Counted from the stretch's first letter, positions 1 through 4,998 are shown. The stretch: DNA of 5,803 bases from Bdellovibrionales bacterium (GCA_018968995.1 JAGWZD010000141.1:1-5803), one strand, 5' to 3'. The notes: generated by a model from the sequence alone, not told the origin. Translations and numbers: made by a program.

Positions 1-419
1 GAAGATGACATAAAAAACTTCATAAAAACATCACCGCCATAAGTAACAGGATGAATATCTGAAGTCCCTGCTGAAGAACCCCCTGAGAATCCATAATCTC
101 CGAGCAGCCGAACACCTGGAATAAACTCATTACCTTGCATATTCCTAAAAAAATTCACATCACACTGTGCGCCACCTCGAGCCGCCCACGCTGATACTCC
201 GCCACCTGACAGATAAGTACCAGTTAGTGTCGGCCCAATCTCTACCCACCTGAAATTCCACTTATAGATCAAATCTAGACCGACCGCGGTAGCTGATGGA
301 TCGGTGGTGACCGAAACCGTCTCTGATATTCCAAACATGTTTCCACGATCAGCTGCGGCACACGTCTGATCTAAGACTCCTAGCGCTAACAGACCGACAA
401 ACAGGTTCGTTTTTTTCAT
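1..419 (-). CDS. Putative outer-membrane beta-barrel protein, C-terminus cut off by window edge
   Basis: The minus strand is open from an ATG at 419 to the left edge (139 codons, no stop), so the C-terminal part is missing. The product starts with a signal peptide: Lys-Lys at residues 2-3, then a hydrophobic stretch LFVGLLALGVL, with cleavage likely just after the Cys-Ala-Ala near residue 22. The mature part alternates polar and hydrophobic residues, is rich in Gly, Ser, Thr and aromatics, and contains turns such as SGGG and GGSSAG. This is typical of an outer-membrane barrel with periplasmic turns and surface loops. No lipobox precedes the cysteine, so a lipoprotein is unlikely. An in-frame ATG at 431 would add four residues (MLLL); neither start has a clear Shine-Dalgarno. 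The gene is divergent from the barrel gene starting at 450. Specific function is not recognised; barrel assignment is by composition only. Confidence 0.6.
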   Translation of the reverse strand, partial: MKKTNLFVGLLALGVLDQTCAAADRGNMFGISETVSVTTDPSATAVGLDLIYKWNFRWVEIGPTLTGTYLSGGGVSAWAARGGAQCDVNFFRNMQGNEFIPGVRLLGDYGFSGGSSAGTSDIHPVTYGGDVFMKFFMSS

Positions 420-422
420 AAG
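394..422 (+). promoter_or_regulatory. Possible sigma70-like promoter for the 450-1745 gene
   Basis: CCGACA at 394-399 and CATAAG at 417-422 are separated by 17 nt and match the -35 and -10 consensus at 4 of 6 positions each. The predicted start of transcription would be about 20 nt before the ATG at 450. The site lies inside the start of the divergent gene, which fits the very short (30 nt) gap between the two genes. Match quality is modest and this could be chance. Confidence 0.25.
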
Positions 423-449
423 CAAGAGCATAAGTAGGCACCGAATGCG

Positions 450-1745
450 ATGCAACATCTAAAAAAACATAAAAGCCCTACAATGATTCCACTTTTTAGG
501 GGGCACGGGATCTCGCGTTTAGTTTTCCTCTGTATCTTGTGCATCAGTCTCTTTAGTCGAAACAGTATCTTCGCAATGGAAGACCTACCGGAGTTTGAAA
601 GCCTGACGGAAGAAGAAGTCGCGGATTTCGAAGGTCCAGATCAAATCGGTTCGGAATATCAGTCTGATATTCAAAGCTACATGAAGCCGGAAAACTGGCA
701 GTACGAGTGGATTTCTAGCCCAAAAGTACTTGATGTCAGTATTGGAAGCCTGAGCGCCACCCAGTTTCTAATGGATACGCGAGTCAAGATTCATTCGAAA
801 ATGAATGATCATCTTGAGTTTAGATTCACTGCTTTTGATGATCGAGATTTAGAGAAGCAATCCAGACAACAAATCTTTGAGTTCGTGGGGTGGCCTAGTG
901 ATTGGTGGGGGCTCAGCCTCTATGGGAGTCCTGATTTCTCGAAAAGAAAAAATGATACCGGAATAGCTCTTCTGCTGAAACCAAGCTATCGACATGAAAT
1001 CCGAATATTTAATACCTTTGTTGACGTCACTCGCTTAAAGCGAAGCGACTCTCCAGACAACTTTCTTGAGCCTGACCTACCCTACGCGCGTGGACTGGTG
1101 GGTAGGCTTTGGTCAGATCCAGCTCAGCGGAGGCAGGAATTTCTCCAATACGCACTTCGGCTGGAGACAAAGACACGGTGGCTTTTTCCCACGGAACAGT
1201 TTGTACATAGCTATCAGAAGAGCTCTGGCTCCCTTTTTTTGAGCCAGCTGCTTCACAGCAGACTCAGACTCAACCTCAGAACCCAGTTTGATCACAAGCG
1301 GGAATCTCGAACTCCCTCTGAGCCCACAAGTCCTGTGATAGCAGAAGACTGGACCACGAAGCGCTGGATCTCTCACATTCGATTCACCTTCCACCAGACT
1401 GGTCCACGAAGCGACTGGGATCTATCCACAGGAATGATGGTCGCTCTTCGATGGTGGCGAATTGATTCAACTCATTTTTATACGAGAGATTTTTTACCTA
1501 TTCTGTCGCTATCACTGCCAGGGTTTTCCTCCATTCGTGGAGAGGATCGGTGGAACTTCGGAGTCATGGAGACTCTCCGAAATTCCAGCAGTGGAAAGGC
1601 TACCGAGTTTCGTTTTACCCTTGGATACGACTTCTATTTCGAAAAACGCTCCACCCTTCGCCTACAAGCCAACGCCGATTTAGACGAATACGGAACACCC
1701 CGCTCTTGGGAGGGCGGGAACGCCCAGCTCATTCTCCGCTTTTAA
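450..1745 (+). CDS. Putative outer-membrane beta-barrel protein (431 aa), family not recognised
   Basis: The product has an N-terminal export signal: basic residues up to about 23, a hydrophobic core LVFLCILCISLF around 24-35, and probable cleavage after Ala42. An acidic linker follows at about residues 44-66 (many Glu and Asp). From about residue 90 to the end there are repeated amphipathic strands with alternating hydrophobic residues, many Arg, Trp, Tyr and Phe, and loops rich in Asp, Ser and Arg. The chain ends LILRF, an aromatic C-terminal residue as recognised by the outer-membrane assembly machinery. About 16-18 strands would fit the length, but that is an estimate. Start choice is uncertain: Met12 (nt 483) also leaves a complete signal peptide and neither site has a good ribosome binding site. 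It overlaps the convergent gene at 1742-2263 by four bases. No enzymatic motif or plug domain was seen, so transport or structural roles cannot be separated. Confidence 0.7.
   Translation: MQHLKKHKSPTMIPLFRGHGISRLVFLCILCISLFSRNSIFAMEDLPEFESLTEEEVADFEGPDQIGSEYQSDIQSYMKPENWQYEWISSPKVLDVSIGSLSATQFLMDTRVKIHSKMNDHLEFRFTAFDDRDLEKQSRQQIFEFVGWPSDWWGLSLYGSPDFSKRKNDTGIALLLKPSYRHEIRIFNTFVDVTRLKRSDSPDNFLEPDLPYARGLVGRLWSDPAQRRQEFLQYALRLETKTRWLFPTEQFVHSYQKSSGSLFLSQLLHSRLRLNLRTQFDHKRESRTPSEPTSPVIAEDWTTKRWISHIRFTFHQTGPRSDWDLSTGMMVALRWWRIDSTHFYTRDFLPILSLSLPGFSSIRGEDRWNFGVMETLRNSSSGKATEFRFTLGYDFYFEKRSTLRLQANADLDEYGTPRSWEGGNAQLILRF
1346..1430 (+). repeat. Imperfect direct repeat within the barrel gene, copies in different reading frames
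   Basis: The 18-mer at 1346-1363 and that at 1396-1413 differ at one base (AGACTGG[A/T]CCACGAAGCG). Similarity continues with one- and two-base gaps to about 1377 and 1430. The offset of 50 nt is not a multiple of three, so the copies encode different peptides (DWTTKRWIS versus TGPRSDWDLS). This points to a DNA-level event, not a protein repeat. Confidence 0.6.
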
Positions 1746-2263
1746 AAGGCGAAGCCTAGATTCAAGCCCATGGAAAGAGACGTTGAAGCTGAACGCGTCA
1801 CAAGCCCAAAAACCCGAAACAGAAATCCGTTTTCCTGGCGAATCTCCCAACCTAAGCCGCCGTGTGCCATGAATGGATCCGTGGGATAACGAAGTGTGCC
1901 GAGAATCGCTCTCCTCCCTCCCACCCCAGATGACCCCGGAATCCAGGTCCATCCTCCGATCAAAAAGAACGAAGTTTGGGACTCTGAGAGGTACCAAAAA
2001 GCAGAAACCGGAATTAAACCAGTGCTTGGCGGCTTTGCCTCGGAAGTAGAGGCCTGCGCCTCGGCTTGAGCGAACGCCAGCCCCAGAGCGAAGCGATCAG
2101 AAAGGCTTCGTTCCAAGCTAAACCCATACAGAACGGCGCGCCCTAAAACTTCGAAGCCGGCACTCCAGGGAAGCCTGCTCCGAATGCCTGAAGCCTGTGC
2201 TTGCCATGAACAGAACCCGTGCAACGCGATGAGCGCTAGAACGATTGTCTTCCACACCTTCAT
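1742..2263 (-). CDS. Small putative outer-membrane beta-barrel protein (173 aa)
   Basis: The protein opens with a clear signal peptide: MKVWK, a hydrophobic core TIVLALIALHGF, and an AQA cleavage motif ending at residue 24. The mature 149 residues show short alternating strands separated by Gly/Ser-rich turns (for example around residues 35-65 and 85-125) and end GLNLGFAF with a terminal Phe. Size and pattern suit an eight-stranded OmpA/OmpX-like barrel, though no family signature was recognised. Cys18 lies in the signal but is not preceded by a lipobox. A weak AGGG (2268-2271, minus strand) lies 4 nt before the ATG. The TAA stop is inside the same TTAA that ends the convergent gene at 450-1745. 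Its promoter should lie in the spacer up to 2430, divergent from the MopE-like gene. Confidence 0.65.
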   Translation of the reverse strand: MKVWKTIVLALIALHGFCSWQAQASGIRSRLPWSAGFEVLGRAVLYGFSLERSLSDRFALGLAFAQAEAQASTSEAKPPSTGLIPVSAFWYLSESQTSFFLIGGWTWIPGSSGVGGRRAILGTLRYPTDPFMAHGGLGWEIRQENGFLFRVFGLVTRSASTSLSMGLNLGFAF

Positions 2264-2339
2264 CGCGCCCTGGATACTACGAAGATGGGCCCTTGAGTAC
2301 GAAATCCATCTGCATCAGCGGGAGAGGGTTGTCGTGAAA

Positions 2340-2367
2340 TTGACATCTTGAGCCGAAAGCGAATGAC
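2340..2367 (+). promoter_or_regulatory. Candidate promoter upstream of the MopE-like gene
   Basis: TTGACA at 2340-2345 is a perfect -35 consensus. The best -10 at 16 nt spacing, AATGAC (2362-2367), matches TATAAT at only three positions. Position about 60 nt upstream of the ATG at 2431 is reasonable, but the weak -10 leaves this as a guess. Confidence 0.25.
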
Positions 2368-2419
2368 GCCTGAAAAAAAACTGGGTGTTCCTCCAGGCTA
2401 GCCGATAAACTGAGGCCAC

Positions 2420-2424
2420 GAGGT
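2420..2424 (+). promoter_or_regulatory. Ribosome binding site of the MopE-like gene
   Basis: GAGGT lies 6 nt before the ATG at 2431, a standard spacing that supports this start and the signal peptide that follows. Confidence 0.65.
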
Positions 2425-2430
2425 CGGAAA

Positions 2431-3105
2431 ATGACAAACAGAAAATTCGGTGTGGTGTTCCTAGGACTTTTGCTCTCTCTGCCTGTCCATGCAGCGGTTT
2501 GTCGTTTTCATAAAGACTGTGACGACGGTCGGTTCTGTACCGGAAAAGAGCTTTGTCAGCCTGGATCTCCCAGCGCCGACAAAAGAGGCTGCGTTAAAGA
2601 TACCAAACCCGTTTGCCCGAACCCCGGAACGAGCTGCGATGAGATCAGCAATCGTTGCATCACTGGCCAAATCGATCGAGATGGCGATGGCTTTGGCTCG
2701 GCAGCCTCTGGTGGTGAGGATTGTGACGATAACGATGCTGGTCGCTGGCCCGGCAACACCGAGGTTTGCGACGTAAACGGGAAGGACGAAGACTGTAACC
2801 AGGCCACTGCCGGAAATAGAGACTCTGACGGAGACGGGTTCTTCGATAGCTTCTGCTTTAACAAGATTGGAGACACCATATTTCCTGGAGGAGGCTTAGA
2901 CTGCAACGATAACTCCGCTGCTGTGGTTCCAGGTGCTGTCCTCTGCGACGGAAAATTTAACGTAAAAATTTGCTTTAGTGGACTTTACTCCAATTCATCT
3001 TGCGCTAAGGGGCTTCAGTGCTACGACCAGCCGAATGGTCTAGGAGTCTGCGCTCCTGCGAGTACGTCGCTACCCGAGCGAGAACCATCGAGCACAAAAA
3101 AATAA
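2431..3105 (+). CDS. Secreted cysteine-rich protein with two MopE-type metal-binding motifs (224 aa)
   Basis: A signal peptide (residues 1-21, MTNRK then GVVFLGLLLSL and a VHA-A cleavage region) is followed by a Cys-rich module at about 24-76 with a CDDGRFC-type spacing. Two putative metal-binding repeats come next. The first has DRDGDGFG at 82-89, DCDDND at 97-102, PG at 107-108 and a closing CDVNGKDEDCN at 113-123. The second has DSDGDGF at 131-137, DCNDNS at 157-162, PG at 167-168 and CDG at 172-174. This D-x-D-G-D-G-F / D-C-x-D-N pattern is the MopE-like putative metal-binding motif, common in secreted proteins of myxobacteria and relatives. The Asp-rich loops resemble calcium-binding loops as much as copper sites, so the metal is unknown. 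The protein has 18 cysteines, an even number, all after the signal, suggesting disulfides. The tail from about 211 is polar and probably disordered. The CDF transporter gene starts 22 nt downstream. Confidence 0.8.
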   Translation: MTNRKFGVVFLGLLLSLPVHAAVCRFHKDCDDGRFCTGKELCQPGSPSADKRGCVKDTKPVCPNPGTSCDEISNRCITGQIDRDGDGFGSAASGGEDCDDNDAGRWPGNTEVCDVNGKDEDCNQATAGNRDSDGDGFFDSFCFNKIGDTIFPGGGLDCNDNSAAVVPGAVLCDGKFNVKICFSGLYSNSSCAKGLQCYDQPNGLGVCAPASTSLPEREPSSTKK

Positions 3106-3127
3106 TCTCTCAGGCCTAATTGGAGTC

Positions 3128-3760
3128 ATGGAAAAATGGGTGCGACAGGCGATTCGCCTGTCTTGGTTCACGATCCTCTATAATACCCTCGAGGGTCTGG
3201 TTTCGATTTATTATGGAATCACCGACGAGTCGGTAGCGCTTTTTGGATTTGGCGCCGACAGCTTCATTGAGGTGTTTTCAGCCGCTCTCGTTCTTTGGCG
3301 GTTCCGAGGCGAATGGGGTCGCCTGAAAGCTGTCTCCGTCTCTCGTGAGCGGCAGGCAACTCTCGGCATAGGGATGCTTTTTCTACTGCTGGCCATCACT
3401 ACGGCAGCAGGCTCTATCCTTCAACTGATTCAACACAAACACCCAGAAACCACGCTACCAGGAGCAGTCATTGCGGCGGCGAGTTTGAGCTTCATGGTTT
3501 TTCTCTGGAAGGCAAAAAAGAAGGTTGGAACCGCTCTGAACAGTAAGACGGTTCTGAGTGATGCAGACTGCTCTCTTGCCTGCATCAAACTTTCTGTAGT
3601 CTTGTTTTGCGGAAGCCTCGTTTACCAGCTCTCGCCACTTTTGTGGTGGTCGGACTCGATTGCCGCTTTGATGCTCAGCTGGTTTGTGCTCCGTGAAGGA
3701 GTCGAGATGATTCGGCATGCGAGATCTGATGACTTTGATGGCAGCAGCTGTTGCGGGTGA
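3128..3760 (+). CDS. Short cation diffusion facilitator (CDF) family transporter, transmembrane domain only (210 aa)
   Basis: This is likely an inner-membrane divalent metal transporter that exports a cation such as zinc in exchange for protons. Six hydrophobic segments fit the CDF core, at roughly 10-30, 33-57, 77-103, 111-129, 150-168 and 172-192. Recognisable elements are YNTLEG (18-23) in segment 1, SVALFGFGADSFIE (35-48) in segment 2 with a D44-x3-E48 pair where the family has H/D-x3-D, SDADCSLAC (144-152) before segment 5, and WWSDSIAA (173-180) in segment 6. The cytosolic C-terminal domain of FieF/CzcD is absent; the chain ends in Cys-Cys-Gly. From memory, this short layout resembles bacterial TMEM163-like CDF proteins. 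His103 and His105 lie in a loop. GGAG (3122-3125) is only 2 nt from the ATG at 3128; a GTG at 3140 has GGA 7 nt before it, so the start is uncertain. Probably co-transcribed with the MopE-like gene 22 nt upstream. Confidence 0.8.
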   Translation: MEKWVRQAIRLSWFTILYNTLEGLVSIYYGITDESVALFGFGADSFIEVFSAALVLWRFRGEWGRLKAVSVSRERQATLGIGMLFLLLAITTAAGSILQLIQHKHPETTLPGAVIAAASLSFMVFLWKAKKKVGTALNSKTVLSDADCSLACIKLSVVLFCGSLVYQLSPLLWWSDSIAALMLSWFVLREGVEMIRHARSDDFDGSSCCG

Positions 3761-3771
3761 CGCAGTAAATG

Positions 3772-3832
3772 CCTGGTGAAGATCCCTAGAATACGGTTTT
3801 TAGCTAGCTTCCTGTGAAGATCCTCTGGATAC
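3772..3832. repeat. Imperfect direct repeat at the 3' end of the Cys-rich gene
   Basis: Positions 3776-3794 and 3814-3832 share GTGAAGATCC followed by a diverged stretch ending in ATAC (15 of 19 bases identical, 38 nt apart), each preceded by CCT. The right copy encodes the last residues (IFTG region) of the minus-strand Cys-rich protein; the left copy lies beyond its stop codon in the 43-nt convergent spacer. It looks like a small tandem duplication of the gene's tail. An AGCTAGCT palindrome (3802-3809) covers the stop. Confidence 0.55.
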
Positions 3833-4175
3833 ACCCCTTGCAGCTCTGATCCTTCTTTTGGATTGTCCGATAGAACTCCAGGCAGCCCACGTCCTTGAGA
3901 CGCTTCCCATTTTTTAACTTGAACTCGTTCTTGCAAGGCTTGCACTGTTCCAAAGAGCGAAGCCCCAAGCAAACCGTATCTTCATTCTTTGGCCACTTTG
4001 CTAGCGAACGCCCACGCGAATCAAAGAAGCACTCCTTGAACCACCCATCTAAGCAATCACCATGACAAGGCGGTTGCCGGCTCTTCTCACAGAGCTGCTC
4101 TGGGGTCTCGACTCTCCAAGCCCAGGCAGTGTGCGAGACAACGAGTAACGCTATGAAAAGCAACTTTTTCCTCAA
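3804..4175 (-). CDS. Secreted small cysteine-rich protein of unknown function (123 aa), TTG start
   Basis: The product has a signal peptide (MRKK, hydrophobic LLFIALLVVS, AWA cleavage motif at residues 17-19), leaving a mature chain of about 104 residues with ten cysteines at 29, 37, 41, 49, 69, 78, 81, 98, 112 and 115. Spacings include CHGDC (37-41), CKPC (78-81) and CKGC (112-115). The mature protein is basic, rich in Lys and Arg. An even cysteine number and export suggest disulfide bonding, or alternatively metal binding through the CxxC pairs. No family is recognised. The start is TTG: there is no in-frame ATG anywhere in the gene, and AAAGGA (4183-4188, minus strand) lies 7 nt upstream, inside the end of the GNAT gene. 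The GNAT stop and this start abut (TAATTG), implying translational coupling. It is the last gene of the run and converges on the CDF gene. Confidence 0.75.
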   Translation of the reverse strand: MRKKLLFIALLVVSHTAWAWRVETPEQLCEKSRQPPCHGDCLDGWFKECFFDSRGRSLAKWPKNEDTVCLGLRSLEQCKPCKNEFKLKNGKRLKDVGCLEFYRTIQKKDQSCKGCIQRIFTGS

Positions 4176-4652
4176 TTACTTTTCCTTTAAAAAATCACGA
4201 TAGATTCCTGGGCTGGAACCCTCGATGGGAATGGCGCCCAAGGCCTTCACATAATACTGAGGATCAGACGCATGCCCAATAATGGCGTAACCGTACCCTT
4301 TTTCAGCCATCGCGTGCAGCGAGGAGAGTAATAAAGCTTTTCCGACGCCCCTTCCCCGGTTCTCTTCGGCAACGCCCGTTGGACCAAAAAAATTCAGGGA
4401 GGTGCTCTCGTAGCACGCAAAACCGATGATCTTCCCCCGCTCAGTGGCCAGAAAGCACGAAATCGGGCGATTGCTAAAAGCCACATCGCACTCACTGGCC
4501 CAGCCTTCCGCAAAACACTCACGAACCCACGCGAGCACCTGATGCTTTTCGTAAGCCATGGCACGGCGAATAACCACGCCCTGCGCCGCGAGCACTTTCA
4601 CCAGGGGTGCGATATCCGGCAAGTCGTACAGCTTGACCAGTAAATCAGCCAT
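4176..4652 (-). CDS. GNAT family N-acetyltransferase (158 aa)
   Basis: A cytoplasmic acetyltransferase that should use acetyl-CoA to acetylate an amine; the substrate is not evident. The fold is readable: an N-terminal extension (MADLLVKLYDLPD, residues 1-13), the IRRAMAYEKHQVLAWV helix region (28-43), core strands CFLAT (66-70) and IIGFACY (75-81), then motif A with GPTGV (90-94) and the pyrophosphate loop RGRGVGKA (99-106), and the motif B strand YAIIGH (122-127) followed by QYYVKALGA (132-140). Length is normal for a single-domain GNAT. The FFGPTGV and EGSSPGIY segments match, from memory, a subgroup of GNAT proteins seen across several bacterial phyla. The ATG at 4652 has GGAAG (4661-4665, minus strand) at 8 nt spacing. 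It follows the Trp-rich RAM gene by 18 nt and abuts the Cys-rich gene downstream, so the three are probably one transcript. Confidence 0.88.
   Translation of the reverse strand: MADLLVKLYDLPDIAPLVKVLAAQGVVIRRAMAYEKHQVLAWVRECFAEGWASECDVAFSNRPISCFLATERGKIIGFACYESTSLNFFGPTGVAEENRGRGVGKALLLSSLHAMAEKGYGYAIIGHASDPQYYVKALGAIPIEGSSPGIYRDFLKEK
4183..4188 (-). promoter_or_regulatory. Ribosome binding site deciding the TTG start of the Cys-rich gene
   Basis: AAAGGA on the minus strand sits within the last codons of the GNAT gene and 7 nt before the TTG at 4175. It is what makes the TTG start credible. Confidence 0.65.
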
Positions 4653-4660
4653 GGCTATCG

Positions 4661-4665
4661 CTTCC
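4661..4665 (-). promoter_or_regulatory. Ribosome binding site of the GNAT gene
   Basis: GGAAG on the minus strand, 8 nt before the ATG at 4652, inside the 18-nt gap after the Trp-rich gene. It supports independent initiation within an operon. Confidence 0.55.
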
Positions 4666-4670
4666 AGCGC

Positions 4671-4943
4671 CTAAGAAGCTTTCGCCGTGCTCGAACCCCA
4701 CCACTTTTTCGCCCAAGTGGTTTCAGTGCGATCCACCCAAGGATTAGCACGCACTTCTTTCCAAACAAACTTTTCGAGCTCATCCCAGCTCTGAGCATCA
4801 ACCCAAAGCATCGCATCCCAAGATCCTGTCGTCGACCATACTCCTTTTACCCAATTACTCTTCGACCAGTTTTCCCAGGCGGTCTCTGGTGCACCAGCTT
4901 TCCATTTCACGTGTACCCAAGCTTGCCATTGATTTTGCATCAT
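4671..4943 (-). CDS. Tryptophan-rich stand-alone RAM (Lrp/AsnC ligand-binding) domain protein (90 aa)
   Basis: The predicted fold follows the RAM domain of Lrp/AsnC regulators, a dimeric alpha-beta barrel: strand 1 AWVHVKW (8-14), helix 1 about 19-30, strand 2 WVKGVWSTTG (31-40), strand 3 WDAMLWVDA (42-50), helix 2 SWDELEKFVWKEVRAN (52-67), strand 4 VDRTETTW (70-77). The STTGSWDAML segment corresponds to the conserved V-T-G-x-Y-D-L region, and DRTET to the family's V-x-R-T-E-T strand. There is no helix-turn-helix, so it cannot bind DNA the way full Lrp proteins do. Fifteen of 90 residues are Trp (6, 9, 14, 23, 26, 31, 36, 42, 47, 53, 61, 69, 77, 81, 82), mostly at core positions; all are TGG codons. 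The first of two adjacent ATGs (4943) has GAGGAG (4952-4957) 8 nt upstream. First gene of a probable operon. Ligand and role are unknown; an effector-binding or partner-binding module is inferred from the fold. Confidence 0.8.
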   Translation of the reverse strand: MMQNQWQAWVHVKWKAGAPETAWENWSKSNWVKGVWSTTGSWDAMLWVDAQSWDELEKFVWKEVRANPWVDRTETTWAKKWWGSSTAKAS

Positions 4944-4951
4944 CTCTCTAG

Positions 4952-4957
4952 CTCCTC
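4952..4957 (-). promoter_or_regulatory. Strong ribosome binding site of the Trp-rich RAM gene
   Basis: GAGGAG on the minus strand is 8 nt from the first ATG (4943) and 11 nt from the second (4940), favouring the first. It is the strongest Shine-Dalgarno in the window and suggests high translation. Confidence 0.7.
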
Positions 4958-4998
4958 ATTGCGATTGAGCTTTTAGCGTAGACTTGACGAGACGGGCC

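Larger units (their letters stand above)
2264..2430. other. Divergent intergenic spacer between small barrel gene and MopE-like gene
   Basis: This 167-nt spacer must hold the promoters of both flanking genes. It has a perfect TTGACA on the plus strand (2340-2345), an AGATGG/CCATCT inverted repeat (2283-2288 and 2306-2311, 17-nt loop) and an A8 tract after 2372. No small ORF with a convincing start, and no strong hairpin followed by a T-run, was seen. Confidence 0.6.

Noticed and set aside
1712..1725. GGGCG-GGAA-CGCCC hairpin near the end of the large barrel gene, as a terminator
   Set aside because: The stem is only five pairs, lies in coding sequence, and is not directly followed by a T-run in either direction.
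1680..1997. Open frame on the minus strand overlapping the end of the large barrel gene and the small barrel gene
   Set aside because: Lies in another frame over two convincing signal-peptide-bearing genes; no start signal or domain pattern of its own.
3796..3809. T-run with AGCTAGCT palindrome between the CDF and Cys-rich genes as an intrinsic terminator
   Set aside because: No stable stem precedes the GGTTTTT, and the palindrome is too short to form a loop.
3622..3972. Minus-strand open frame across the CDF and Cys-rich gene ends
   Set aside because: Covers the 3' ends of two well-supported genes in another frame and shows no recognisable features.
4671..4943. Full-length Lrp/AsnC transcriptional regulator
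   Set aside because: Only the RAM domain is present. The 113 nt upstream contains no remnant of a helix-turn-helix in frame that I can see, and a strong ribosome binding site precedes the ATG.
4671..4943. Use of an alternative genetic code (TGA as Trp) in the Trp-rich gene
   Set aside because: All 15 tryptophans are encoded by TGG, and neighbouring genes use TGA as a stop (for example the CDF gene at 3758-3760).
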